Assembly (NCBI GenBank): GCA_012965625.1
Contig: DTSC01000036.1
Coordinates: 1 to 5,706, forward strand
From: Flavobacteriales bacterium
GTDB taxonomy: Bacteria > Bacteroidota > Bacteroidia > NORP154
DNA: 5,706 nucleotides
Direction: 5' to 3'
Translations under genes and position numbers: made by a program
In this document: one piece after another, positions 1-5,706 of the stretch
Position numbering within the stretch: position 1 is the first letter of the stretch
How the letters are laid out: every line of letters starts with the position of its first letter
Notes under the pieces: model-generated
The model's input: only the letters and a program-made list of their open reading frames with translations
Told to the model about the DNA's origin: nothing
Databases searched by the model: none

Positions 1-164
1 ACCTTATCGATGCCTTCTACCGCAAAACAGGGGTTCCGGTAGTGCTGAACACTTCATTTAATGAGAATGAGCCTATAGTTAACGATCCGGAACAAGCTTT
101 AGATTGTTTTATGAGGACTAAGATGGATATGTTGGTTCTGGGCAATAATGTGATTACCCGTTAA
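1..164 (+). CDS. Carbamoyltransferase, NodU/CmcH family (C-terminal end only)
   Basis: This is the 3' end of a gene that starts before the window: 53 codons in the frame beginning at base 3, stopping with TAA at 162-164. The peptide carries the family's C-terminal signature, with LNTSFN at visible residues 15-20, EPIV at 23-26, and a P-E-Q-A-L-x-C-F-x-R-T-x-M-D-x-L-V-L-G stretch at 29-47. Known family members transfer a carbamoyl group from carbamoyl phosphate to a hydroxyl on a sugar or antibiotic. They are typically about 550-620 residues long, so only about a tenth is visible and the catalytic N-terminal part is missing. The next gene, a glycosyltransferase, begins one base after the stop, which suggests co-transcription and carbamoylation of a cell-surface glycan. 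Family assignment is fairly secure; the substrate is unknown. Confidence 0.85.
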   Translation, partial: LIDAFYRKTGVPVVLNTSFNENEPIVNDPEQALDCFMRTKMDMLVLGNNVITR

Positions 165-165
165 A

Positions 166-909
166 ATGAAAGTTTCTGTCATAACTGTTTGTCTTAATAG
201 CGAATCAACAATAGAACATTGCATAAATTCAGTATTGGGTCAGGATTATCCTGACATTGAATTTCTTGTAATAGATGGAGGCTCTACAGATAATACACTT
301 AAAATAATTGATCAATACAGAACTCGGATTGCAGATCTTATTTCAGAAAAGGATGAGGGTCACTACCAAGCCATTAATAAAGGCATAAAGCTTGCAAACG
401 GCGAAATTATAGCCATCCTGAATTCTGATGATTTTTATTCAAACAACCAGGTAATATCAAAGGTCGTTGAAAAGTTTATAAGCTCAAATGCTGATGCGCT
501 ATACGGTGATTTGCATTATGTAGATAAGGAGGATCACGATAAGGTTATAAGAGATTGGATATCTGGACAATATACTCCAGGCCTTTTTTTACAAGGCTGG
601 ATGCCTCCACATCCTGCGTTCTTTGTTAGATCAACTATATATAATAAGTTTGGTGGATATAGGGAGGATCTATCGCTCTCTGCCGACTATGAATTGATGC
701 TCAGATTTATTCATCGTAATCAGATTTCATTGTGTTATGTGCCTGAAGTTCTTGTAAAAATGAGAGTGGGGGGGAAAGGCAATACAAGTATTCTCCAGCG
801 AATAAAAGCAAATTTACAGGATAGAAAAGCTTGGAAAGTAAACAATCTAAATCCAGATCTATTGACCCTGCTGAAAAAACCCCTTATGAAGTTAAGGCAA
901 TTTAGATAA
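166..909 (+). CDS. Family 2 glycosyltransferase (GT-A fold)
   Basis: A 247-residue, probably soluble or peripheral, inverting GT2 enzyme that would move a sugar from a nucleotide-sugar to a growing glycan at the inner membrane face. The N-terminus has the GT-A nucleotide-binding strand (VSVITVCLN, 3-11), DGGSTDNT at 37-44, and DEGHYQAINKGI at 63-74. The metal-binding DXD-type motif is LNSDD at 85-89. The acceptor half shows PPHPAFFVR at 147-155, SADYELMLRF at 172-181 (D174/E176 are candidate catalytic-base positions) and MRVGGKGN at 199-206, a pattern common in small Bacteroidota and cyanobacterial GT2 proteins. There is no membrane segment. Start: ATG one base after the upstream stop, no clear Shine-Dalgarno, so translation is probably coupled. 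Codons 201-203 contain a run of seven G (768-774), unusual in this AT-rich gene. Donor and acceptor cannot be inferred. Confidence 0.93.
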   Translation: MKVSVITVCLNSESTIEHCINSVLGQDYPDIEFLVIDGGSTDNTLKIIDQYRTRIADLISEKDEGHYQAINKGIKLANGEIIAILNSDDFYSNNQVISKVVEKFISSNADALYGDLHYVDKEDHDKVIRDWISGQYTPGLFLQGWMPPHPAFFVRSTIYNKFGGYREDLSLSADYELMLRFIHRNQISLCYVPEVLVKMRVGGKGNTSILQRIKANLQDRKAWKVNNLNPDLLTLLKKPLMKLRQFR

Positions 910-954
910 TAGACTATACAGCTAGCAAGCCTTTATAATAAGATGGTGTTCATC

Positions 955-1983
955 CTAGAATTTGGCTCTCTGTTTACGTTGCTTTCTTTTTGCTGAAGAA
1001 AGTTTCTTGTACTTAGCTTTGTAAAAGGTATTTTTTCCACGTATTACATAACCCCCAGTAACAACAGCAAACATATACCAGTCATTATTATCAGGCTCGC
1101 CTCTTAGTCTGGTTTCTCCATAATTCTCTGAGGAAAAAAGCCCTCCTGTTAATTCTTCCGCATTTTGGCTTCTGTTGGATAGAATTTCAGCATAAGTGCC
1201 ATTTTCTGTCCCATCGTTTAATACGTCACCTGGGGCATATCTAGTACTGATATCATCTAGGTAATCGGTAAATGTCATTCTTACTCCTGCCTCAATTCCA
1301 AAACGCCAATAGCGCTTAACTGTGTAATAAAATCCAATCCCACCCAAAACGTTAGCCTGGAATCTCTTGTATTTCTCAAAGACGGCCATGTTTCCAGATT
1401 CATCTGCTTTTTCTATTCGCCCCTGTCCCTCAGTTCCAAGCGGCTGAAGTGCATACCACTTGTCAAGATATTTGGCCTTTGGGTTATGATAGAAAAAACC
1501 GCCACCAATAAATGCATACGAGCAAAAATCTAATCTTAGCCTACCTCTACTTTGTTTCAGCCATCCCCTGTTGTTGATTTGTTTGGCATCAATAAAGTGG
1601 TATGCCCCTTGAATGCTTAGTTCATAAATATCATTTCTGAAATGCAGGTTTCTTCCCCTTCTATTCAGATAACCAGACAAACTATCGGCACCGCCAATCC
1701 TGATAAGCATCAGGTTAGCTTTAAGAGAAATAACAGGATGCACTTTATATCTGTACCAGAAACCTGCAGCAAACTTTGTTTGCCTAAGCTGTATATCATT
1801 GATGAAGTCATTTCTTGAAGTACCCTCACCAATCTTTGAGGTTCCACCTATGTCTCCCAGGTAGTTTGATGCACCAAGCGTGGTTCCAAAATCAATTTTG
1901 AACTGGCTATAGCATGGCGTGTACAGCAGTATTGCTCCTAGTGCTATTAATAAGTATGCATTACCTCGAAATAATTTGCTCAT
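955..1983 (-). CDS. PorG/DUF6089-like outer-membrane beta-barrel protein
   Basis: A 342-residue protein with a Sec signal peptide: hydrophobic core at about 9-22, likely cut before Gln27 (YS-Q), as is common in Bacteroidota. The mature part is alternating aromatic/hydrophobic strands typical of a small outer-membrane barrel. It resembles the DUF6089 family, which includes the type IX secretion component PorG: FGTTLGASNYLGDIGG at 32-47, NDIYELSIQGAYHF at 117-130, AFIGGGFFYHNPKA at 157-170, LQPLGTEGQG at 179-188, FGIEAGVRMTFTDYLDDIST at 228-247 and DNNDWYMF at 298-305. From memory, characterised PorG proteins are nearer 230 residues, so this belongs to a longer subgroup. Its last 21 residues contain 11 Lys/Arg and end in Phe. 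It is transcribed alone, convergent with the glycosyltransferase and divergent from the oxidoreductase gene. A T9SS role is inference; the family call is stronger than the function. Confidence 0.8.
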   Translation of the reverse strand: MSKLFRGNAYLLIALGAILLYTPCYSQFKIDFGTTLGASNYLGDIGGTSKIGEGTSRNDFINDIQLRQTKFAAGFWYRYKVHPVISLKANLMLIRIGGADSLSGYLNRRGRNLHFRNDIYELSIQGAYHFIDAKQINNRGWLKQSRGRLRLDFCSYAFIGGGFFYHNPKAKYLDKWYALQPLGTEGQGRIEKADESGNMAVFEKYKRFQANVLGGIGFYYTVKRYWRFGIEAGVRMTFTDYLDDISTRYAPGDVLNDGTENGTYAEILSNRSQNAEELTGGLFSSENYGETRLRGEPDNNDWYMFAVVTGGYVIRGKNTFYKAKYKKLSSAKRKQRKQRAKF

Positions 1984-2038
1984 GAGGCTAAAATAATAAA
2001 ATTAATCTACCTATTGCTTTTACTCAGGTTCCAATTCA

Positions 2039-2046
2039 CAAATTTA
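2039..2046 (-). promoter_or_regulatory. Candidate -7 promoter box for the PorG-like gene
   Basis: Read on the minus strand this is TAAATTTG, an exact match to the Bacteroidota -7 consensus TAnnTTTG. Transcription starting a few bases downstream would give a leader of roughly 50 bases before the ATG at 1983. No good -33 TTTG lies at the usual distance. A minus-strand TTTG at 2060-2063 is only 13 bases away, which is too close. Confidence 0.4.
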
Positions 2047-2108
2047 TACGAAATATTCCCAAATTAGTTTATGATGATACATTTTTTATTTTTTAGGACT
2101 CTATTTGT

Positions 2109-2116
2109 TAATTTTG
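2109..2116 (+). promoter_or_regulatory. Candidate -7 promoter box for the nitronate monooxygenase-like gene
   Basis: TAATTTTG is an exact match to the Bacteroidota -7 consensus TAnnTTTG and ends 19 bases before the GTG start. A start site about seven bases downstream would leave a leader of only some 12 bases. At the expected -33 position (about 2083) there is only a T-run, not a clean TTTG. The same octamer lies at nearly the same distance in front of guaB. Confidence 0.4.
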
Positions 2117-2135
2117 TTTTTTCATAAAACATCTG

Positions 2136-3083
2136 GTGTCTAACAGAATTATTAAATTATTCGATATTAAATATCCCATCATTCAAGGTGGGATGATTTG
2201 GAACGCTTCTTGGAAGCTGGCCTCAGCAGTAAGTAATTCCGGAGGATTAGGGTTAATAGGCTCTGGTTCGATGCGTCCTGACAATTTAAAGCTTCAAATA
2301 CAGAAGTGCAAGGAGGCTACTGCTTTCCCTTTTGGAGTCAATGTACCTTTGCTCTATCCGCATACAGAAGAAAACTTAAAGATAATTATAAATGAGGGCG
2401 TAAAAGTTGTATTTACTTCAGCTGGAAATCCTAAATCATTCACCAATAAATTAAAAGAAAATGGCATTGTGGTTGTCCATGTGATATCGAGCAAAAAATA
2501 TGCGATAAAATCACAGGAGGCGGGCGTGGATGCCGTGGTAGCAGAGGGGTTTGAAGCAGGTGGGCATAACGGAAGGGAGGAAACAACAACAATGTGTTTG
2601 GTTCCGGATGTAGTACGTTCAGTTGATCTTCCAGTTATTGCAGCGGGCGGAATTGCTAATGGAGCCTCTATGCTTGCTGCATTGACTTTAGGTGCTGATG
2701 GAGTGCAAATGGGATCGAGATTTGTTGCCAGCGAGGAAGGTTCTGGACATCCAGCCTTCAAGGATCTTGTTGTTGAAGCCGATGAAAGCGCAACTAAATT
2801 GGCACTAAAAAAACTTGTTCCTGTACGCCTAATGAAAAATCAATTTTTCAATAAAATTGAAGAAGCTGAGGCTAAAGGTGCCTCTGAAGAAGAACTGAGA
2901 AATATATTAGGTAAGGGCAGGGCCAAAAAAGGTATGTTTGAAGGCAACTTAGAAGAGGGCGAATTGGAAATAGGTCAGGTCTCATCAATTATTGATGGCG
3001 TAAAACCAGTTAGTGAGATTATAGACAATATTGTATCTGAATTTAACAGCTTATTGGATAAAATGCCTGCCAATAAGTTATAA
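2136..3083 (+). CDS. FMN-dependent nitronate monooxygenase / FabK-like enzyme
   Basis: A 315-residue cytoplasmic TIM-barrel flavoenzyme of the nitronate monooxygenase (2-nitropropane dioxygenase) family. Members oxidise nitronates with FMN and O2; the closely related FabK reduces enoyl-ACP in fatty-acid synthesis. Visible motifs are YPIIQGGM at 13-20, SGGLGLIG at 35-42, FPFGVNVPLL at 64-73, EGFEAGGHNG at 137-146 with the conserved active-site His144, the FMN-phosphate loop AAGGIANG at 169-176, and GADGVQMGSRFVASEE at 186-201. The C-terminal GQVSSIIDGVKP at 280-291 resembles FabK's GQ-x-(A/S)-x-(L/I) region. Length fits either family. Start: GTG at 2136; the frame is closed by TAA at 2109-2111 and the next ATG is codon 20, inside the conserved N-terminal strand, so GTG is the best choice. 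There is no Shine-Dalgarno. It appears to be transcribed alone. Confidence 0.9.
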   Translation: MSNRIIKLFDIKYPIIQGGMIWNASWKLASAVSNSGGLGLIGSGSMRPDNLKLQIQKCKEATAFPFGVNVPLLYPHTEENLKIIINEGVKVVFTSAGNPKSFTNKLKENGIVVVHVISSKKYAIKSQEAGVDAVVAEGFEAGGHNGREETTTMCLVPDVVRSVDLPVIAAGGIANGASMLAALTLGADGVQMGSRFVASEEGSGHPAFKDLVVEADESATKLALKKLVPVRLMKNQFFNKIEEAEAKGASEEELRNILGKGRAKKGMFEGNLEEGELEIGQVSSIIDGVKPVSEIIDNIVSEFNSLLDKMPANKL

Positions 3084-3100
3084 TGGCTAATGATTAATAG

Positions 3101-3125
3101 CTTTTAGGGTACTGCAGTCCCAAAG
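3101..3125 (+). terminator. Possible terminator hairpin after the oxidoreductase gene
   Basis: Eighteen bases after the stop codon the sequence can fold as CTTT-GGG-AC pairing with GT-CCC-AAAG around a TGCA loop. This gives 9 base pairs, interrupted by a two-base bulge (TA) and a one-base bulge (T) on the left arm. It is followed by TTTATTAT rather than a clean T-run. The position is right for a terminator, but the structure is imperfect. Confidence 0.3.
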
Positions 3126-3435
3126 TTTATTATAATAAATATTATTTTGGATCGTTTATGATATAAATTACACTATATGTTGTTTTCATTGTAGCAAATA
3201 TTTTAAATAATTCTGACATGAGAGAATAATTTCCGCACCTGGTTAAATGCAATTTAGGATAATAAGATATTTAACCCTAAATGCACAATTTCAGGACACT
3301 CAAAGATCAATACCACAACCTACCTGAATGAATTTGTTAATTAAGAACTTTAAAGAGAATGTATCAACATCATTGTTGTTGGTAAAAAACAAGGATTACA
3401 TCTTTATTAATTAGTGGCTGAGGTATTTTTGACAT
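3126..3435. other. Gene-free AT-rich intergenic stretch
   Basis: About 310 bases between the possible terminator and the secreted-protein gene with no convincing coding frame, tRNA or known RNA. It is strongly AT-rich. It holds the repeat cluster described separately at 3241-3296. I found no convincing promoter for the downstream gene. The nearest look-alikes are TTATTTTG (3143-3150, one mismatch to TAnnTTTG) and TGAATTTG (3328-3335, one mismatch). A GAGG at 3420-3423, 12 bases before the ATG at 3436, could act as a weak ribosome-binding site. Confidence 0.5.
3241..3296. repeat. Interleaved direct and inverted repeats upstream of the secreted-protein gene
   Basis: Two imperfect direct copies 34 bases apart share TAAATGCA, ATTT and AGGA in order: 3244-3259 and 3278-3296, the second with two small insertions. 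The same stretch has two inverted pairs: GGTTAAAT (3241-3248) with ATTTAACC (3269-3276), perfect over 8 bases, and TGCAATTTAGG (3248-3258) with CCTAAATGCA (3276-3285), 10 pairs with one bulged A. The two hairpins share bases and could not form together. It may be an operator or leader structure about 140-195 bases before the start codon, or chance in AT-rich DNA. Confidence 0.35.
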
Positions 3436-5202
3436 ATGAAATCTTTTAAAAAGATATCAATTTTATTTATATTCCAGATCCTTTGTGTTAATTTTATTTG
3501 GGCACAATCCCCATCTTTGAAATGTTTGGCTGTAGATTCTTTGGGGAATGTTCAAATCTCATGGGGCCAGCCTTCTGATTCATGTGGGTTCTTTACTCAA
3601 TATGACATCTACTATTCACCTAATTTGGGAGGCCCTTATTCCCTGATTACGAGTATAAGCAACTTCCTTACAACCACCTATTACCATAATGGAGCAAATG
3701 CTGATGTTGGCTCTTGTTATTATTATATATCATGCATATCTGGATGCGCAAGCAATATTTCTGATACCCTTAAAACAATACTTCTTGTGCTTAACAATAC
3801 TATTCAGGGCACTACTGCCCTTAATTGGAATGATACTTATAACCCATTGGTGCCAACCAGTACAGGAATGTATTTAATATACCGTGAAAATAGTTCTCTG
3901 GGCTCTATGCAGCTGATTGATTCAGTATTTCAGCTCAACCAATTTGTAGATTCGTTTACTGTTTGTAATGATACCATAGATTATCAAATCGTAATGCTTG
4001 ATTCATCAGGATGCGTTAGTGCTTCAAATGTTGTGTCTCTTTACCCAGATGGGCTGCAACCAGGAATCGTTATTATTGATTCTGTTAGTATAGACAATAT
4101 TACGGGTTTTGGAACTATTGGCTGGCAAAGAGGTAATGCCTCTGATATAATGGGATATATTATTTATGTTGCAAATGATTTTGGTGGTTGGGACTCAATA
4201 AATACTGTTTATGGAGCTGATAATACTTATTATTTGGATATCCTTTCAGCAATAGATACGGATGCTGTTGTATATAATATTGTTGCGATAGATAGTTGTA
4301 ATAATAAAGGTGTTTTTGGTGATGGTCATACAACAATGTATCTCGAGGGTTCATTAGATACTTGCCTAGGTGAGGCATTATTATCATGGAATGAATATTA
4401 TCTATGGTCTGCAGGGGTCTCATATTACGATATATTTGTTAGTGAAAATGGTGCACCATTTTCTTTATTAGGTAGCTCGGGCACAACACAATTTGTTCAT
4501 ACAGGCATAGTTAGGGGAGCGACCTATTGCTATTTTGTCAGGGCAAATGATGGGACAGGATTTATAACAGCTTCTTCAAATACTATCTGTTCATATAAGA
4601 ATATGGTTACTTCAAGTAATATCTCACTTGTATTAACTGCCGAAGCTCGGGATTCTATAAAAAATGTTCTTTATTGGAATGAGGATCCTAACTGGGGTAG
4701 CTTAATTAGCGGATATTTTATTTATAGAAGTTTTGACGGCGGAAAATTTGAACTTGTTGGATTTCAGCCTTTTGGTACAGGTGTATTTACCGACAGTTTG
4801 ATGCCCTTAGACGATTTTAGTAGTGGAATAGGAGAGTTTTGCTATTATGTTGTGCCCAGCAAGTCATCTGCCAATCTCTATGGTTGTATAGATACCAGCA
4901 ATATAGAATGTGTAACCCAGTTTCCCAAATATGTTGTCCCCAATACTTTTACTCCTAATGGCGATGGTATAAATGATGTTTTTCTGCCGATCAGGGTTTT
5001 TGTAGACAAAACAGATTATCTGTTTATTATATACAACAGATGGGGCCAAAATCTTTTTGAAACGACTAATCCGGATATTGGTTGGGATGGTAAACTAAAA
5101 GGTTCCAAAGTCCAGAATGACGCTTATGTTTATTACGTATCCTTTAAAATCAGAGGTAATGAACAGGTGGTTAAGGCGGGGACTGTAATGTTATTACGAT
5201 AA
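3436..5202 (+). CDS. Secreted five-repeat FN3-like protein with type B T9SS sorting domain
   Basis: A 588-residue exported protein. Residues 1-24 form a signal peptide (basic KSFKK, hydrophobic core, likely cut near WA-Q). Residues about 26-494 are five fibronectin-III-like modules, recognisable by a core Trp at 43, 131, 230, 318 and 414 (spacing 88-99), each followed 11-15 residues later by a Y-x-(I/V)-(Y/F) strand. Modules 1, 4 and 5 also have a Cys-Tyr-rich strand. The last ~93 residues are the gliding-motility-associated C-terminal domain (CHU_C, TIGR04131-type): VPNTFTPNGDGINDVF at 501-516, IIYNRWGQNLFET at 531-543, GWDGK at 549-553, and a closing GTVMLLR. That domain directs export through the type IX system, with surface attachment or release. 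There is no catalytic domain, so adhesion or matrix binding is likely, but the ligand is unknown. It is flanked by gene-free DNA and probably transcribed alone. Confidence 0.9.
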   Translation: MKSFKKISILFIFQILCVNFIWAQSPSLKCLAVDSLGNVQISWGQPSDSCGFFTQYDIYYSPNLGGPYSLITSISNFLTTTYYHNGANADVGSCYYYISCISGCASNISDTLKTILLVLNNTIQGTTALNWNDTYNPLVPTSTGMYLIYRENSSLGSMQLIDSVFQLNQFVDSFTVCNDTIDYQIVMLDSSGCVSASNVVSLYPDGLQPGIVIIDSVSIDNITGFGTIGWQRGNASDIMGYIIYVANDFGGWDSINTVYGADNTYYLDILSAIDTDAVVYNIVAIDSCNNKGVFGDGHTTMYLEGSLDTCLGEALLSWNEYYLWSAGVSYYDIFVSENGAPFSLLGSSGTTQFVHTGIVRGATYCYFVRANDGTGFITASSNTICSYKNMVTSSNISLVLTAEARDSIKNVLYWNEDPNWGSLISGYFIYRSFDGGKFELVGFQPFGTGVFTDSLMPLDDFSSGIGEFCYYVVPSKSSANLYGCIDTSNIECVTQFPKYVVPNTFTPNGDGINDVFLPIRVFVDKTDYLFIIYNRWGQNLFETTNPDIGWDGKLKGSKVQNDAYVYYVSFKIRGNEQVVKAGTVMLLR

Positions 5203-5217
5203 TTATTTTCTTCAAGT

Positions 5218-5251
5218 TTTGTTAAGAATCTGCAATTAATTACTAATTTTG
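5218..5251 (+). promoter_or_regulatory. Promoter of guaB (Bacteroidota -33/-7 type)
   Basis: TTTG at 5218-5221 and TAATTTTG at 5244-5251 match the Bacteroidota -33 (TTTG) and -7 (TAnnTTTG) boxes with a 22-base spacer, within the usual range. The -7 box ends 21 bases before the ATG, implying a leader of about 15 bases. It is the best promoter in the window and indicates that guaB is transcribed independently of the upstream secreted-protein gene. Confidence 0.6.
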
Positions 5252-5272
5252 TCCTGCAAATAATTTAAGTTT

Positions 5273-5706
5273 ATGAAACTATTTGCACCCACCTCGATAA
5301 AACTAGGACTTACATACGACGATGTCTTGCTTATTCCAGCTTATTCTGAGGTACTTCCAAAACCGGAGGATATAGATCTAAGCACACACCTTACAAAGAA
5401 GATAAAGCTTAACCTCCCTATTGTATCATCAGCAATGGATACTGTTACTGAATCACGGCTTGCTATTGCTATGGCTCAAGAAGGAGGAATAGGAGTCCTT
5501 CATAAAAACATGACAATTGAAGAACAGGCTCTTAAAGTTAAAACGGTAAAGCGTTCTGAAAATGGAATGATTTTAGATCCCATTACTTTGAATTCAGATG
5601 CTCTTATAGGCGACGCAATTCACTTGATGAAGCTAAATGATATTGGCGGTATACCCATATTAGATAGTCGAAAGAAATTGGTTGGGCTACTTACAAATAG
5701 AGATTT
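5273..5706 (+). CDS. guaB: IMP dehydrogenase (N-terminal part; runs off the window)
   Basis: The first 144 codons of IMP dehydrogenase, the cytoplasmic NAD-dependent enzyme that converts IMP to XMP, the committed step of guanine nucleotide synthesis. Family signatures are LTYDDVLLIPAYSEVLP at 13-29, LPIVSSAMDTVTE at 48-60 and MAQEGGIGVLHKNM at 67-80. From about residue 98 the first CBS regulatory domain begins (DPITLNSDALIGDAIHLM and IGGIPILD followed by LVGLLTNRD). The usual length is about 490 residues, so the catalytic cysteine loop, second CBS domain and flap lie beyond the window. CBS presence separates it from GMP reductase, which lacks these domains. Start: ATG at 5273, giving the standard N-terminus; no Shine-Dalgarno, only an AT-rich leader. 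It lies 70 bases after the upstream stop and has its own promoter. Confidence 0.96.
   Translation, partial: MKLFAPTSIKLGLTYDDVLLIPAYSEVLPKPEDIDLSTHLTKKIKLNLPIVSSAMDTVTESRLAIAMAQEGGIGVLHKNMTIEEQALKVKTVKRSENGMILDPITLNSDALIGDAIHLMKLNDIGGIPILDSRKKLVGLLTNRD

Noticed and set aside
910..954. Possible bidirectional terminator between the convergent genes
   Set aside because: Only a four-base-pair GATG/CATC stem and a GCTAGC palindrome are present, with no adjacent T-run on either strand.
2354..2761. 135-codon open frame on the minus strand
   Set aside because: It lies wholly inside the well-conserved oxidoreductase gene on the opposite strand. Its protein is low in recognisable structure and looks like a shadow.
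3424..3431. TATTTTTG, an exact TAnnTTTG match just before the secreted-protein ATG
   Set aside because: It ends four bases before the ATG, so transcription would start at or inside the first codon. There is no -33 box at a suitable distance. Chance is likely in such AT-rich DNA, unless the transcript is leaderless.
3689..3877. 62-codon plus-strand open frame
   Set aside because: It overlaps the secreted-protein gene in another frame and shows no family motif.
4160..4423. 87-codon open frame on the minus strand
   Set aside because: It lies inside the secreted-protein gene. The product is dominated by His, Tyr and Gln, as expected from reading its antisense strand.
4864..5049. 61-codon minus-strand open frame
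   Set aside because: It is antisense to the conserved type B sorting domain and has no independent support.
5209..5228. Hairpin TTCTT-AA / TT-AAGAA after the secreted-protein gene
   Set aside because: It is all but AT-only, has a bulge, and overlaps the guaB -33 box. It is too weak to call a terminator.
1..5706. CRISPR arrays, insertion sequences, tRNA or rRNA genes, toxin-antitoxin or defence genes
   Set aside because: No regular spacer-repeat units, transposase motifs, RNA-gene signatures or defence-type domains were seen on either strand.

Overview
The window looks like ordinary chromosome from a member of the Bacteroidota. The evidence is a low-GC sequence, weak or absent Shine-Dalgarno sites, exact matches to the Bacteroidota -7 promoter box (TAnnTTTG), a PorG/DUF6089-type outer-membrane barrel, and a secreted protein ending in a gliding-motility/type IX secretion type B sorting domain. 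Genus cannot be told from the sequence alone.

Layout, left to right. (1) Positions 1-909, plus strand: the last 53 codons of a NodU/CmcH-type carbamoyltransferase, then after a single base a complete family 2 glycosyltransferase. This is probably the trailing end of a surface-polysaccharide operon. (2) Positions 955-1983, minus strand, converging on the glycosyltransferase: a signal-peptide-bearing outer-membrane beta-barrel of the PorG/DUF6089 type with an unusual lysine/arginine-rich C-terminus. (3) Positions 1984-2135: a divergent intergenic region with one candidate -7 box on each strand. (4) Positions 2136-3083, plus strand: an FMN-dependent nitronate monooxygenase / FabK-like TIM-barrel enzyme with a GTG start. 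(5) Positions 3084-3435: 352 bases without a gene, holding a possible terminator and a cluster of interleaved direct and inverted repeats. (6) Positions 3436-5202, plus strand: a secreted protein of five fibronectin-III-like repeats with a C-terminal type B T9SS sorting domain. (7) Positions 5273-5706, plus strand: the first 144 codons of guaB (IMP dehydrogenase), preceded by the best promoter in the window.

The genes do not form one pathway. The carbamoyltransferase and glycosyltransferase belong together. The PorG-like barrel and the sorting-domain protein are linked in theme (possible secretion component and probable substrate), though they are on opposite strands and separated by the oxidoreductase. 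The oxidoreductase and guaB are housekeeping or metabolic. I see no clear undescribed system. The points most worth a second look are the G7 tract in the glycosyltransferase, the repeat cluster at 3241-3296, the basic tail of the barrel protein, and the unknown ligand of the five-repeat secreted protein.
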